Below, one piece after another: positions 47,001 to 56,765 of a stretch of 64,000 nucleotides of DNA; positions within the stretch are counted from its first letter, which is position 1, and each line of letters starts with the position of its first letter. The notes below the pieces were generated by a model. It was given only the letters and a program-made list of their open reading frames with translations. It had not been told where the DNA came from and made no database searches. A program made the translations under genes and the position numbers. Source of the DNA: Arachnopeziza araneosa (Eukaryota; Ascomycota; Leotiomycetes; Helotiales; Arachnopezizaceae); assembly GCA_003988855.1 (NCBI GenBank), contig QYAI01000024.1, positions 496,001-560,000 on the forward strand, written 5' to 3'.

Positions 47001-50000
47001 TGAGTAGATTGTTGGTGTGACGGGCCTCTACCCGAGTAAGGAAGGAGGAGCCGCTTGGCTTGGGATCGAAACAGTGCAACTTCTCCACTCCGCCACCGAG
47101 GGATATTAAAGCGATCATATTCAAAGCTGGGCAATGAAGTGGTCATGGCAGGTGGTCGTTGGATGAATCGTTATCAACAGACTCTGACTCGCCGGCGACC
47201 TGCCAAACATCCGAGTAATTGGGTGGCATGTTGACATGCAGGACTCAACAAGTCCAAATCAGTCCTTCGATGCACCATTTCATGGTTCGGATGCGGAGAT
47301 GAAACTAGGGCTTAAACCACGCCAGGCATTTCTGCTCGGCTGAACCTTGCATCTCGGAAGAATCGACGACACCATACAGTACAGAGGCGTCCTGGAGGTT
47401 AGAGAGGGTTTGGATAGGGAAGGATACGGTGAACCAGAGGCCGATCCCACAATTCCCCTCGTGATGTAGACGGTGCTCCAAACCACCGAACCTTGCCGCA
47501 GATGAATCCATGTCGACACCAGCTCCCTCTGATTCAGATCAAGACAGACAGAGGCTGAGGACGCAAGAGATGGTGGAAGCACGACGACTGGACGTGCCGT
47601 GCGTGACAGATTGGCGGTGGTGAGGACATGCAGACGGCAGAGCGAGAAGAGGATGTCGGCGAAGCGAGGGGGAACGTTCAGAAGTCGACCACCTGCAAGG
47701 AACAGGGGCCTCTTGCCCTGTGAAACATGAACATGGCAGCGGGCCTTCTCGTGCCTTTCCAGAGTGCTTCGAGAAGGTTGAAAAATCCTTCTAGCGCCTT
47801 TCTCTCCCCAGCCACTGAGGCAACACAGGCCAGCCCCATGCACCAATGCGGAAGCTGAACGCAGATCCCGCTCGCGTGGAAAGCAGCCTTCTCGCTCACA
47901 GGGCAGAACACCAATGTCGTTGCATGGACATGATTCAGCTTTTTTCACCATCTCTCGTCCCTGGCGCAAAGCTATCGATTGAAGATGGCTGCGAGAAAGT
48001 GGATGGTGCGCCGCCATCTCCATCATCGCCCTCCGCAGAGCTGAAATGAAGCGGTAAATGGGATGAACATACCTGCTAATGGTCGGATCAAACTTCCTCG
48101 ATTTTGAGTTTTGCGGATAGGGCACATTATTGTGGACGGGGATGCGACCGCCTCCTCTGCAGCATGGTGGCTTGAAGGGGGAAGTGGACACCAGATTCCT
48201 GCATGACAGAGAGGCGGTCTCCGCCATGTGTTGACGAGCACCTGTTCAGAGTATGCGTTGCCGACCAACCGACCGAGTCAGTAGTACCGAGCCCGCCAGT
48301 CCAAGACTTCGATAAACGCATATCTCCACCGCCACCAGCTCGGCACCAAAGAGGAAAGTCGAGGCCCCCAAGATGACCTAAGAAAAAGGAAGAAGCATTA
48401 TCGTCAACCCAGAACGTTCTCCATCGGCCACGACGGTCGCGGATATTTGGATAGATTGGTACAAATCTAGGGCCAACGGCCGTATGCCGTGCCATGCTTC
48501 CAGAATAGATCTCGCATCTCGGTGGCGAAAGAACGGCAGGGGAACTCCCACGTTCAAGAATACCTCCGTACACGTTGCTTCGACCGTGGTGGACTGTGGA
48601 GCCGAAGCTGAGCTGTGATACTCCCCCGGCCTGAGCTCGTCAGAAAAAGGGCTTGCACAATAATGTGAGAATGAAGTAGTAGCCAAATAACAATCATGGA
48701 GCATGCTTAGACTTCCAGTCGTTCAACAATGGGGAAGGTAGTGTTGTTGGCAGCGCCACAGCATGAGCTTTAATTATCCCTTCCATCATGTTGGAGCACA
48801 GGCCTGCATCGCGTGGCAGCCCTCCAGCTGCGTTGTGCTGCAGAAACAGTTCATGTGGTGGCTCTTGTGAATATTGTAGGAGCCAATCTCGAGACACTCA
48901 TGTCCACTCGGAGTTCACGAGTCAGATCTCCAGCGAAACATCAGAGGTCGCGCTGAAGCTTGAGCTGCTCCATCCGCCGCCAGCACGCGAGCCTCGAGCA
49001 TCGAACTTTGGCCACTGCAATTGACGTTACGACCACGTCTGAGAGAGCAACCCTCGGTGCCATGTACGGACTGCCATTGGCGGTTTGGCGGTTTGAGTGG
49101 CTGTTGGAGTGCGGGAGAGGATCCATTTGGCAACCCTGGCTTGGTCAGTTTCATATGCTTGAGATCACTGACGTCTTGTCACGGTGTGCACCCTCTGGCC
49201 CAAGCAGCGATGATTTCCCGGCTGCGCTCAGGCGCGGAATCTGGGAGAGGTAGCTCGTATAAATTTCCTGGTACCGAAAACCCTAAACATATCCCAAGAT
49301 CCAAACTTCAAACGCTGCGAAGCCAGAAGCACTGCACGGATTCATGCAAGAGGGAAGGATTCTTCGTGTTAGGCAGATCCAAGCAGTGCTTGAATGCTGA
49401 GCGGTTCCTGGGCTTGCCGGCAACCGCTCTGCCTTGGGGGCAATAATCATGGACGGGTTGACATGGACACCAAGCCACAGGACCTACAACTCTTGCACTT
49501 TTTCGTCCAGGAACAACAAATAGCGGTGATGATGGCGGCTGATGCACGCCATGGGGCTTGCTCGTATCTCACAGGTTACTTGCGGTTGATTGAACACGAA
49601 TCAGAGAGCCTGCACGCCTCTTGGGTGGTGATGAATGCATCGACTCACCAAAGTCTGTTTGAACCGAGAGATGTGTGCAGCATGTTTCGGTAGAGTTAGG
49701 GGTGGCAAGGTCTGGCGCTTCACAAAGATAAAAAGCTGCTTCACCATGCTCGAAAAGGCTGCAAAAGGGGAAGCGAAGGGGGTGGCAGAATTGCTTTTGC
49801 TTCCATCAGACCTTCTAAATGCCTTCTAGAAGGAAATCCCTGACCATAGCGCGACCTGCATAATTCTCCATGCGCATCAGTGCTCAGCAGGCAAGGCCAG
49901 CGAATCGTAGCCAACAAAGTGCTCGCGGAGAGGAGCGAGTATTCGTACATTTTGAAGGTTAGCTAACTTGGGACGTTCATGTATGAGAGGAGTAAATAGC

Positions 50001-50439
50001 GGCCTGAAGTAGCGGTCTCAAGATTGGCCATGTTCGAATGGCTGTTCTCCTTTTCTTGGCAACCCTAGAGCGCTGCAGGAAGAGACAACGCCTCTCTGCG
50101 GTGAGGACGCGAAGTGTAGATCTCCCATCCTGCGAGGAGGGTCGAATCGATATGGGGGATGTAGAAGCTCAGATTCGTTCTGGAAGAGTAAGAAATCGAG
50201 GGCAAGAGATGGCCAAGCAACTGCCAGGCACAAACCAGCGCTGCATATCTTGTCTCTGAGCTTGGGAGCGTGCCTGAACCTGGGACTGGGAACAGTGGTC
50301 TGCTGCTCCCGTTGTCCCCGCGGCGGTTTGCGGTCCAAACCCCCAAAGTAGTTGTGGGCTGCGTAGGATGGCTAGCTAGGATGGTGATAGAAGAATGAAT
50401 TACAGTAACACCGCCTCTGGGAGAGGGACGTGGGTGGTA

Positions 50440-50467
50440 GTGGTGGTGGTGGTGGTGGTGGTGGTGT
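50440..50467. repeat. (GTG)n trinucleotide repeat
   Basis: About nine GTG units, in the GC-rich part of the gene-free block, about 50 bp before a GC-rich inverted repeat. Confidence 0.9.
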
Positions 50468-50515
50468 GGGAAAGTGTCCCTGTCCGGTGCGGTGTCGAGC
50501 CAGGACGGACGCTGT

Positions 50516-50538
50516 ACGGCGGGCGGTGCGCCCGCCGT
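50516..50538. repeat. GC-rich hairpin, 9-bp perfect stem, 5-nt loop
   Basis: ACGGCGGGC (50516-50524), loop GGTGC, then the exact reverse complement GCCCGCCGT (50530-50538). Strong stem, 8 of 9 pairs G:C. Could act as RNA structure if transcribed or as a protein site in DNA. Confidence 0.85.
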
Positions 50539-52340
50539 GCGCAAACCCAAAAAGCGCCAAGCCGTGAATCTTTTGGCAAAAGCAGCCAATTTCACACTTG
50601 CGCCTAACCCAAACTCCAACTCACTGGTCACCCACTCCACCTACACCAAACTGCTGCCACGACCGACCCATCGAGAAGTCAGATCCATTTCCACCTCCCT
50701 TTTCCATTCTTCCCTGAACCGCCAATCTCGACGGCGTCATCTCACATCCCGCTCCACACCGCACCCGCCATCTCCAAACATCTCTATCGAGTTGCTGTTG
50801 TCGTCCAGCACCTCCCAGCGTCCCGTTGTTCGATAAAAGCTTAGCCTCTGGTCGGTCTCCGGAAAAACAGCCGCCTCCTTCCTCTGGCCCTCGACCTTGA
50901 TAAAGGCTGTTGTGTTCCTCGAAACACCCTTCCGCTAACCCTGACTACCGTCTGCATGGGTCTTTCCTCGGTCTATCGCACTTCTGAATCCTACCTTTCC
51001 ATCGACCTCACTGCAGACATCGAGTTGAGACTCGAGTCGTGATCGAGAGTCCGGCAAGTTTTTCTCTCCGCTCTCGCCTGCTGTTCAGCTCTGATCTTCA
51101 AGCACCCGCCGCTAACCGTCAACAGCGTCCTGGCAACATATTACTTCACCCCAAGGCGATATTTGCCCTTCCAACACGAGTCATTCCACGACACCACCGC
51201 CAGATTACGTGCCACGCGTTTTCGATCTGAATAACCACCCGAAAACCTTTGTCGACTTCGGATTCTATCACATCTCTCCCTAGGCGCGTCGCGCTCTATC
51301 CGAGACTCGATCATCACATAGAGATTTTGTGACTAGGCAAAAGGCCAAAAGGGATCGCTCAGCACTTGGAGGAGATACGTTAGCATAGGTTTAAGCCTCT
51401 GCCACGATTCCGTCGTCTCCTCTTCTCAAATTCGGATTTCGACAGATCATCCATCAGACGAACCTTTGGCTCGTGCCTCGAGACATCTGCAGCATACCGA
51501 GCTGATTCATCGATCAGCACCTAGGCAGACGGAGTGAAATAGCCAACAGTAACACAAATACTTCCACTACTCTTGACCCGTATCTCCAGTACGGTTCCGC
51601 TAGCCCATACAAACAGATATTGAGCGTCCGGAGGTCTCCGTATAGACTCGGGCCAACTATCCACCTGTGTCAAATATTTGGAGTAGCCAGGGTTTCAGAG
51701 GCGTCAAAGGAAATCCAAGCTCTTATTCAACGGGAATCACCGTGCTTTCTGGCGTCCCACTTCCCCATATCTCTATCCACATTGGTGGGTACTTCCAACT
51801 TGTGAAGTTTGGTCGCCAGGTTAGTCAGTTTTCACTCATTGCCCCCTTGCCCTTCAAGACGTGGATCTGTGCGGATTGGTGCATGCTAAAGCAGTGCCTC
51901 TTGAACACGGCCTCATTTTGTGACCTCCCGATGCAAGAATCTGGCGGTGTGGACCTAGAATGCAAATCCTTGCATGATGCCATTCACTTTTGCCGGAAAC
52001 CCTTGGGCTAACAGGAATAAGTAGTGTCGACATCTTCCAGGAAACCTGTAAACAGGTTTCTCCGAACTTGATCCGGATCGCACTATTGATGATCATTGAC
52101 CCAGTCAGTGTAGCCAGTTGTGTTTGATTATATCAAATCTGACGAGTAAAGTCAATTCAAGCTCTGTGGATAGCCTTCCAAAAGCTTGTTCCCGAGACAC
52201 AGTATCAGTTTTGAGACTCTGTTCTGCTTAGCCGAATCTGACTTGCAGTCAACGAACACCTGATCCAAGCGTCAGGTCATCTCTATAACCACTTCATCTT
52301 TTAATATTCTGTTAACCGCTTGACCTGTGCCATTCCAATC

Positions 52341-53809
52341 ATGGATATCAAACAGATCGTCAACTCAAAAGGGAAGGCTGGAGCAGCAGCAGCTGCCGCC
52401 GCAGCAAATGGTTCTGCTCAAGACCTCCATCTTCTCCATACCATCTCACAAGCCAATAGCATTCCCATGTCTGATACTGGTTCAGAGCGTGGTAACTCTC
52501 CTCATGACTCCGAGCATTCTCGATATTCTGCCCCTAGATTCAACGGACAGATGAATGGAATGAACGCTGGTCCAGGTGTCATGCGTTACCCATCGCCGAC
52601 TGCTATGCAAAACCCTCTTCCTATGCTGCAGCAACCATACCAACCAGATAACGGCTTCAATAGCGGCATGATTCCACAGGAACCTCCACGTGTTCGACAA
52701 TCTGGTGAAGGTGCCCAGAAGGCATTTCCTTGTGGAACATGCGGCAAAGGATTTGCTAGAAGAAGTGATCTCGCCCGTCATGGTAAGCTTTACTTCAAGA
52801 ATGAAAAAGAGTGTCAGCTGACACACGTATAGAGAGAATCCACAGTGGTGTTCGACCACATGTTTGCGAACATCCTGGTTGTGGCAAGCAGTTCATTCAA
52901 CGTTCCGCGTTGACAGTTCACATGAGAGTACATACAGGAGAGAAGCCTCACATGTGTGAGAGATGCGGAAAGGTAAATGTTTCTGTACTATTGACGTTTT
53001 CTCCGTAACTAATAGTTTCGCAGCCTTTCTCCGATTCTAGCTCTCTAGCAAGACATAGGAGAATCCACTCGGGAAAACGTCCATACAAATGTCCATATGC
53101 GGATTGCCAAAAGACATTCACTCGTCGTACAACATTGACTCGTCACCAAAATCACCATACAGGTACAGTCGAAGAGGCTGCTGCTGCAACGGCTGCGGCT
53201 CTTGCAACTCGCGGCGGTAGCAACAGAGGTGGACGTCAACGTTCTGATGGCGAGCAGTATTCTAATACTGGATCGCCAATGTCAACACCATCACCAGGCC
53301 AGAGGAATATGTCTGCCTCTCCAAACTCAGAGCTTGCTCCGTTGAACACCATGCACCACCGACATCCTGCGGAGTTTCCTTACATGAACAACAGTTCGTT
53401 ACCGGGCCACTTGAGAGGAGAATATACCATGCAAGGCCAACAACCACAATCTACTGCAACATTCTCGCAAGGCATGCGTCCTACCTCTCATCCTACTAGC
53501 TACGGCCCACCATCTATTCTCGAGCCTCCTGCGAACATGGAACAACGTCAATCCGGAAGTGCTGGTGGCAGTCCTCATATGAGCAGTGTTGGTTGGCAAA
53601 CACCACCACCTCACTCAATGCCCAGCCCTTCTCAAAGCAACGGCTATGTCTATCCTGACCCTGCCGATCCCTATGCTGCTGGAAACATGGGCCAAGCTAT
53701 GTATTACCAAAACTCCAATATTCGCAGACCGCAGAGCACTGAGCCTGATTCATATGATATGAAGCCAAACATGAGAGGCGGCATGGCTGAGATGTGGACG
53801 GCTTCTTAA
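52341..53809 (+). CDS. C2H2 zinc-finger transcription regulator with four fingers
   Basis: Probable sequence-specific nuclear regulator. Exons 52341-52782, 52833-52972 and 53024-53809, 455 residues. A poly-Ala run lies at residues 13-22 (GAAAAAAAANG). Four tandem C2H2 fingers span ~129-240: CGTC…RHERIH, CEHPGC…HMRVH, CERC…RHRRIH, CPYADC…RHQNHH, with linkers of the TGEKP type (HTGEKPH, HSGKRPY). Both introns cut within the finger array, and only splicing restores the spacing of finger 1 (RH/ERIH) and finger 3 (CGK/PFSDSS). The remainder is Gln/Ser/Pro-rich and disordered. The start is the ATG at 52341 (MDIKQIVNSK); in-frame upstream codons are not ATG. I do not recognise the target genes. Preceded by a very long gene-free region. 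Confidence 0.88.
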
Positions 53810-54440
53810 AGAAAAACAACATTCGTCCGCTTCCGTGTTTTTGAGCGATGTTGGAATGATAGCTATCAACACTACTTCACAACACGTGTTCGATACCCTG
53901 TACACCTTCCACCAAAATCTCACACTTTCCTTTTACTTTTCCTTTGTTTGTCAGGATTATCAAGGGCATAGCATCATACAGGTCTCTGGCACGCACGAAA
54001 AATTGGCGTTGATTTCCTCATTTAGTGGCACGTTGGTTTTCGTCTAGCGCCGGCGACACTCAAAATAAACTGTTTCCGTTGATATTCAGCCTTGTGGTTG
54101 CAAAAGGAGATGAAGATAGTGGATCGGCTGCAAGGCTACGAAGCTTATGATTGGTTTCTGCGTGGCATGGTTTCTCTAGATATGGGCCGGAGAGAGATTC
54201 GAGGATAGCATTTGCTGGTTAGACATTGTACAATATCAAAAATGCTTGGCTTTTGCCTAGCCATGTCAGACATATAATTTGGCTTTTGAGCATCTTATGG
54301 CAGCATTTTGAAATTTGTCTACATTTTACAGGCCGAGAGCCTTTTTCTTACTCATATCTATGCACAACTCAGTCCCTATTAGATTTCCAATCCACAACAT
54401 CTTTCGTATGTTGAATCACCGATGCAGACGAACACCACTC
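53810..54440. other. Intergenic between convergent genes
   Basis: 631 bp, 3' flanks of the C2H2 regulator and RIB3. No credible frame; those at 54315-54968 and 54422-54640 are antisense shadows of RIB3. Confidence 0.55.
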
Positions 54441-55206
54441 TCACGAACTCCCATTTACTCTCCCAACGGCCAACTTCCCTTCCATCCTCTCTACATACTC
54501 AACCAAATCCTCAATTGTACAAACCTTCAAACCCCACTTCCTCCCAAACGACAAACAGCCATCCCTCCGCATCATCCCGGGCTCACTTCTCTCCGCCACT
54601 CCCTCAATCTCCTCCCCATCCTCCACCAACTCGCAGATAGCGCCGACCTGTGGCATCCCCGCCAACCGGCAGAACTCCACCGCTGCCTCGGTATGTCCCT
54701 TCCTCTCTCTAATCCCACCCTCCTTGGCTCGGAGCGGGAACACATGACCGGGACGGCGGAAATCATCTGCACGCACACTCTTGCGCGCAAGAGTGGTACA
54801 AGTAAGTGCCCGGTCATGCGCGCTGATGCCGGTGCTCACCTCGGGGCTGTTGGCGTCGATGGAGATGGTGTAGGCAGTACGGTTCGGATCTTGCGAAGCG
54901 GCCATGGGCACCATCTGTGGGAGGTTGAGGGCATTGCAGAGGGAGGGAAGCATGGGCGCGCAGATTAATCCGGACGTGTGTCGGATCATGAAAGCCATTT
55001 TAGAGGGGGTGAGGGAGGAGGCGGAGATGATCAGGTCGCCTTCGTTTTCTCGCGAGGGGGAGTCGAGGACTATGATAAACTCGCCATTTTCTAGAGGGTT
55101 TGAGTGAACTGAAGGCGAGGGAATGCCCAGGGAAAGAAGGCTCACTGAATGCTGCTATGGTGTCTTCTATGGAGTCGAATTCCTGAGCGGGAGTTGAAGA
55201 GGGCAT
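54441..55206 (-). CDS. rib3: RIB3, 3,4-dihydroxy-2-butanone 4-phosphate synthase
   Basis: Converts ribulose 5-phosphate to formate and 3,4-dihydroxy-2-butanone 4-phosphate, the four-carbon unit of riboflavin. Exons 55206-55146 and 55090-54441, 236 residues, usual size. Exon 1 is 61 nt and encodes MPSSTPAQEFDSIEDTIAAF. Two acceptors are possible; the distal one (CTCTAG) gives AAFKNGEFIIVLDSPSRENE, which matches the family better than the proximal one (IHSNPLENGEF). Active-site signatures: DSPSRENEGDLI (metal-binding Glu), a TGISAHDRA loop, and RRPGHVFPLRAKEGG with HTEAAVEF. No GTP cyclohydrolase II fusion, so it is the monofunctional fungal type. Divergent from COQ3 across 399 bp. Confidence 0.93.
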
Positions 55207-55605
55207 GGTGCTGGTGTGACTCTAGAGGAGGCCCCGCTTTGGAACGTACAGTCTGCCACTTCTGTGTTGTGTTTAAAAGATGCGGCGTCAGCGAGTTTCT
55301 TTCCTGGACAGAAATTGGAGTGAAACGAAAGAGGCGTAGAAAGAGAGAGGCAATTGAAAAAGTTGGAAGGATAGAAAGTATTTACAAGCAGAGCTCCGCG
55401 CCGGAGCAGTGGGATGAAAGAAGGTCGGGGTCGGGCATTACATGACCAGTCCTAACTTTTCGGCCGAGGTTGCTGACAGTACACTCTCTAAATTCTCTTG
55501 TCAGCACCACAAATCAGCAGTCAACAATCAACAATCAACAATCACCACAGACAGACACCTGCATCCGCCATCACCACGTCATAGCACCGGCCGGAGGGTG
55601 ACGTG
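55207..55605. promoter_or_regulatory. Divergent promoter of RIB3 and COQ3
   Basis: 399 bp. Contains a 7-bp repeat TCAACAA, about three copies from 55521, roughly 60 bp upstream of the COQ3 start. No other clear element. Confidence 0.5.
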
Positions 55606-56475
55606 ATGATGGCTACCGCTCTCCGCCCAACCTCCATTCGGAACGTCAATCTCCTCCTCCGCGCCGCTCCTCGTTTTGTGCAGAATCAATTCCGCTCCCA
55701 GAGCACAACGTCCTCTGTAAACCCAGAAGAAGTCTCTCATTTCAATGCCTTGGCATCAACATGGTGGGATCCGCACGGCTCCTCAAGATTACTCCACCTC
55801 ATGAATCCTCTCCGTCATGATTTCATCCGCGCTTGCCATGCTGCTCAGCCGGATCCGCCCAAGACTTCCGGGTTGAGATTTTTAGACATTGGCTGTGGAG
55901 GAGGCATATTTGCTGAAAGCGCTGCAAGATTAGGAAGCACAGAGAGCGTGACTGCGATTGATCCCTCTGAAGAGGTTCTGGCCGTTGCAAAAAACCATGC
56001 CCGGAAAGATCCTGTATTGAAGGGAAAGCTGACGTATCTAAATACATCGATTGAAGGTCTCCCTCTCCCCAAATCAGAGGAGGATCAATACGATATCTTA
56101 TCTTTATTCGAAGTCATTGAACATATCACTCATCCAGCTGAGTTTCTAGATAGCTGCACGCCATTCTTAAAGCCAGGAGGATGGATTGTAATGAGTACGA
56201 TTGCAAGGACGTGGATGAGTTGGATAACGACAAAAGTGGTAGCCGAAGATCTAGCTCGGATTGTGCCCAGGGGTACACATGATTGGGACAAGTATATCAA
56301 TGAAGAGGAACTGAGAGAATATTTCTTAGAGGGAGGTCAGAAGCAAGGCTGGAATAGCCCAAGAGTCATGGGAGTCATGTACGTGCCTGGTCTTGGCTGG
56401 AAGGAAGTGAGTGGAAGTGAGAGAGTTGGGAACTACTTCTTCGCAATCAGGAAGGACTTAAAAACTATATCCTAG
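55606..56475 (+). CDS. coq3: COQ3, ubiquinone biosynthesis O-methyltransferase
   Basis: SAM-dependent methyltransferase that carries out both O-methylations of coenzyme Q synthesis on the matrix side of the inner mitochondrial membrane. Single exon, 289 residues from the first ATG (55606; a second ATG follows at 55609 in a better ATGG context). The frame extends upstream only by a GTG codon, so 55606 is the earliest true ATG. N-terminus is a presequence rich in Arg/Ser (LLLRAAPRFVQNQFRSQS). Fold signatures: HFNALASTWWDPHG, SAM motif I LDIGCGGGIFAESAARLG, acidic loop AIDPSEE, post-motif DILSLFEVIEH, and FLKPGGWIVMST; conserved WDKYI toward the end. All key residues are present. Confidence 0.94.
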   Translation: MMATALRPTSIRNVNLLLRAAPRFVQNQFRSQSTTSSVNPEEVSHFNALASTWWDPHGSSRLLHLMNPLRHDFIRACHAAQPDPPKTSGLRFLDIGCGGGIFAESAARLGSTESVTAIDPSEEVLAVAKNHARKDPVLKGKLTYLNTSIEGLPLPKSEEDQYDILSLFEVIEHITHPAEFLDSCTPFLKPGGWIVMSTIARTWMSWITTKVVAEDLARIVPRGTHDWDKYINEEELREYFLEGGQKQGWNSPRVMGVMYVPGLGWKEVSGSERVGNYFFAIRKDLKTIS

Positions 56476-56765
56476 GAAATGCTCAAGGTAATTCCAGACC
56501 AGGAACTGGATGTTAGGGCCACAAGAGGAAGGAACTCATATCGACCAGAAAGCGCGCATCAAAACCGTCAGAGTGCCTAAGAGTGCCTCTCGATAAAGTT
56601 GGTGGCAGTTTGTAAACACCGCTACTTGAGCTGGTTTGATGTGAGTGCCTAGAAGCAACTTAGATACCCTCTCGCCTTGAATCTTAGCGAAAAATATCAA
56701 ATCTGCATTAAGAATGTCATATTCTGGTATATGCTTAAGCATATCTTGGCGTTCCGTTCAAATCA

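Larger units (their letters stand above)
44049..52340. other. 8.3 kb region without a convincing gene, upstream of a C2H2 regulator
   Basis: Largest gene-free block in the window. From 44.0 to 47 kb it is mixed composition with many stops on both strands. From about 47.2 to 50.7 kb it is more GC-rich, and long frames appear in several frames and both strands at once (for example 47280-48227 minus, 48127-48573 minus, 50065-50640 minus), which argues for composition rather than coding. From about 50.6 to 52.3 kb it is pyrimidine-rich with many short upstream frames, as in a long 5' leader or promoter. Contains the GTG repeat at 50440 and a GC-rich hairpin at 50516. No transposon frame, terminal repeat or tRNA seen. 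Confidence 0.6.

Noticed and set aside
47070..47090. B-box-like GGGATCGAAAC, possible tRNA
   Set aside because: Flanking bases cannot form the T-stem or acceptor stem.
47280..48227. 315-codon open frame on the minus strand
   Set aside because: No domain, composition Cys/Arg/Ser-rich as in random GC-rich DNA, and other long frames overlap it on both strands.
50065..50640. 191-codon minus frame with a poly-His run
   Set aside because: The His run is only the GTG repeat read in reverse; no other recognisable content.
55109..55145. Shorter 37-nt intron in RIB3 using the proximal CAG acceptor
   Set aside because: Gives an insertion IHSNPLE before NGEF that the family lacks; the distal acceptor gives KNGEF, which fits better.
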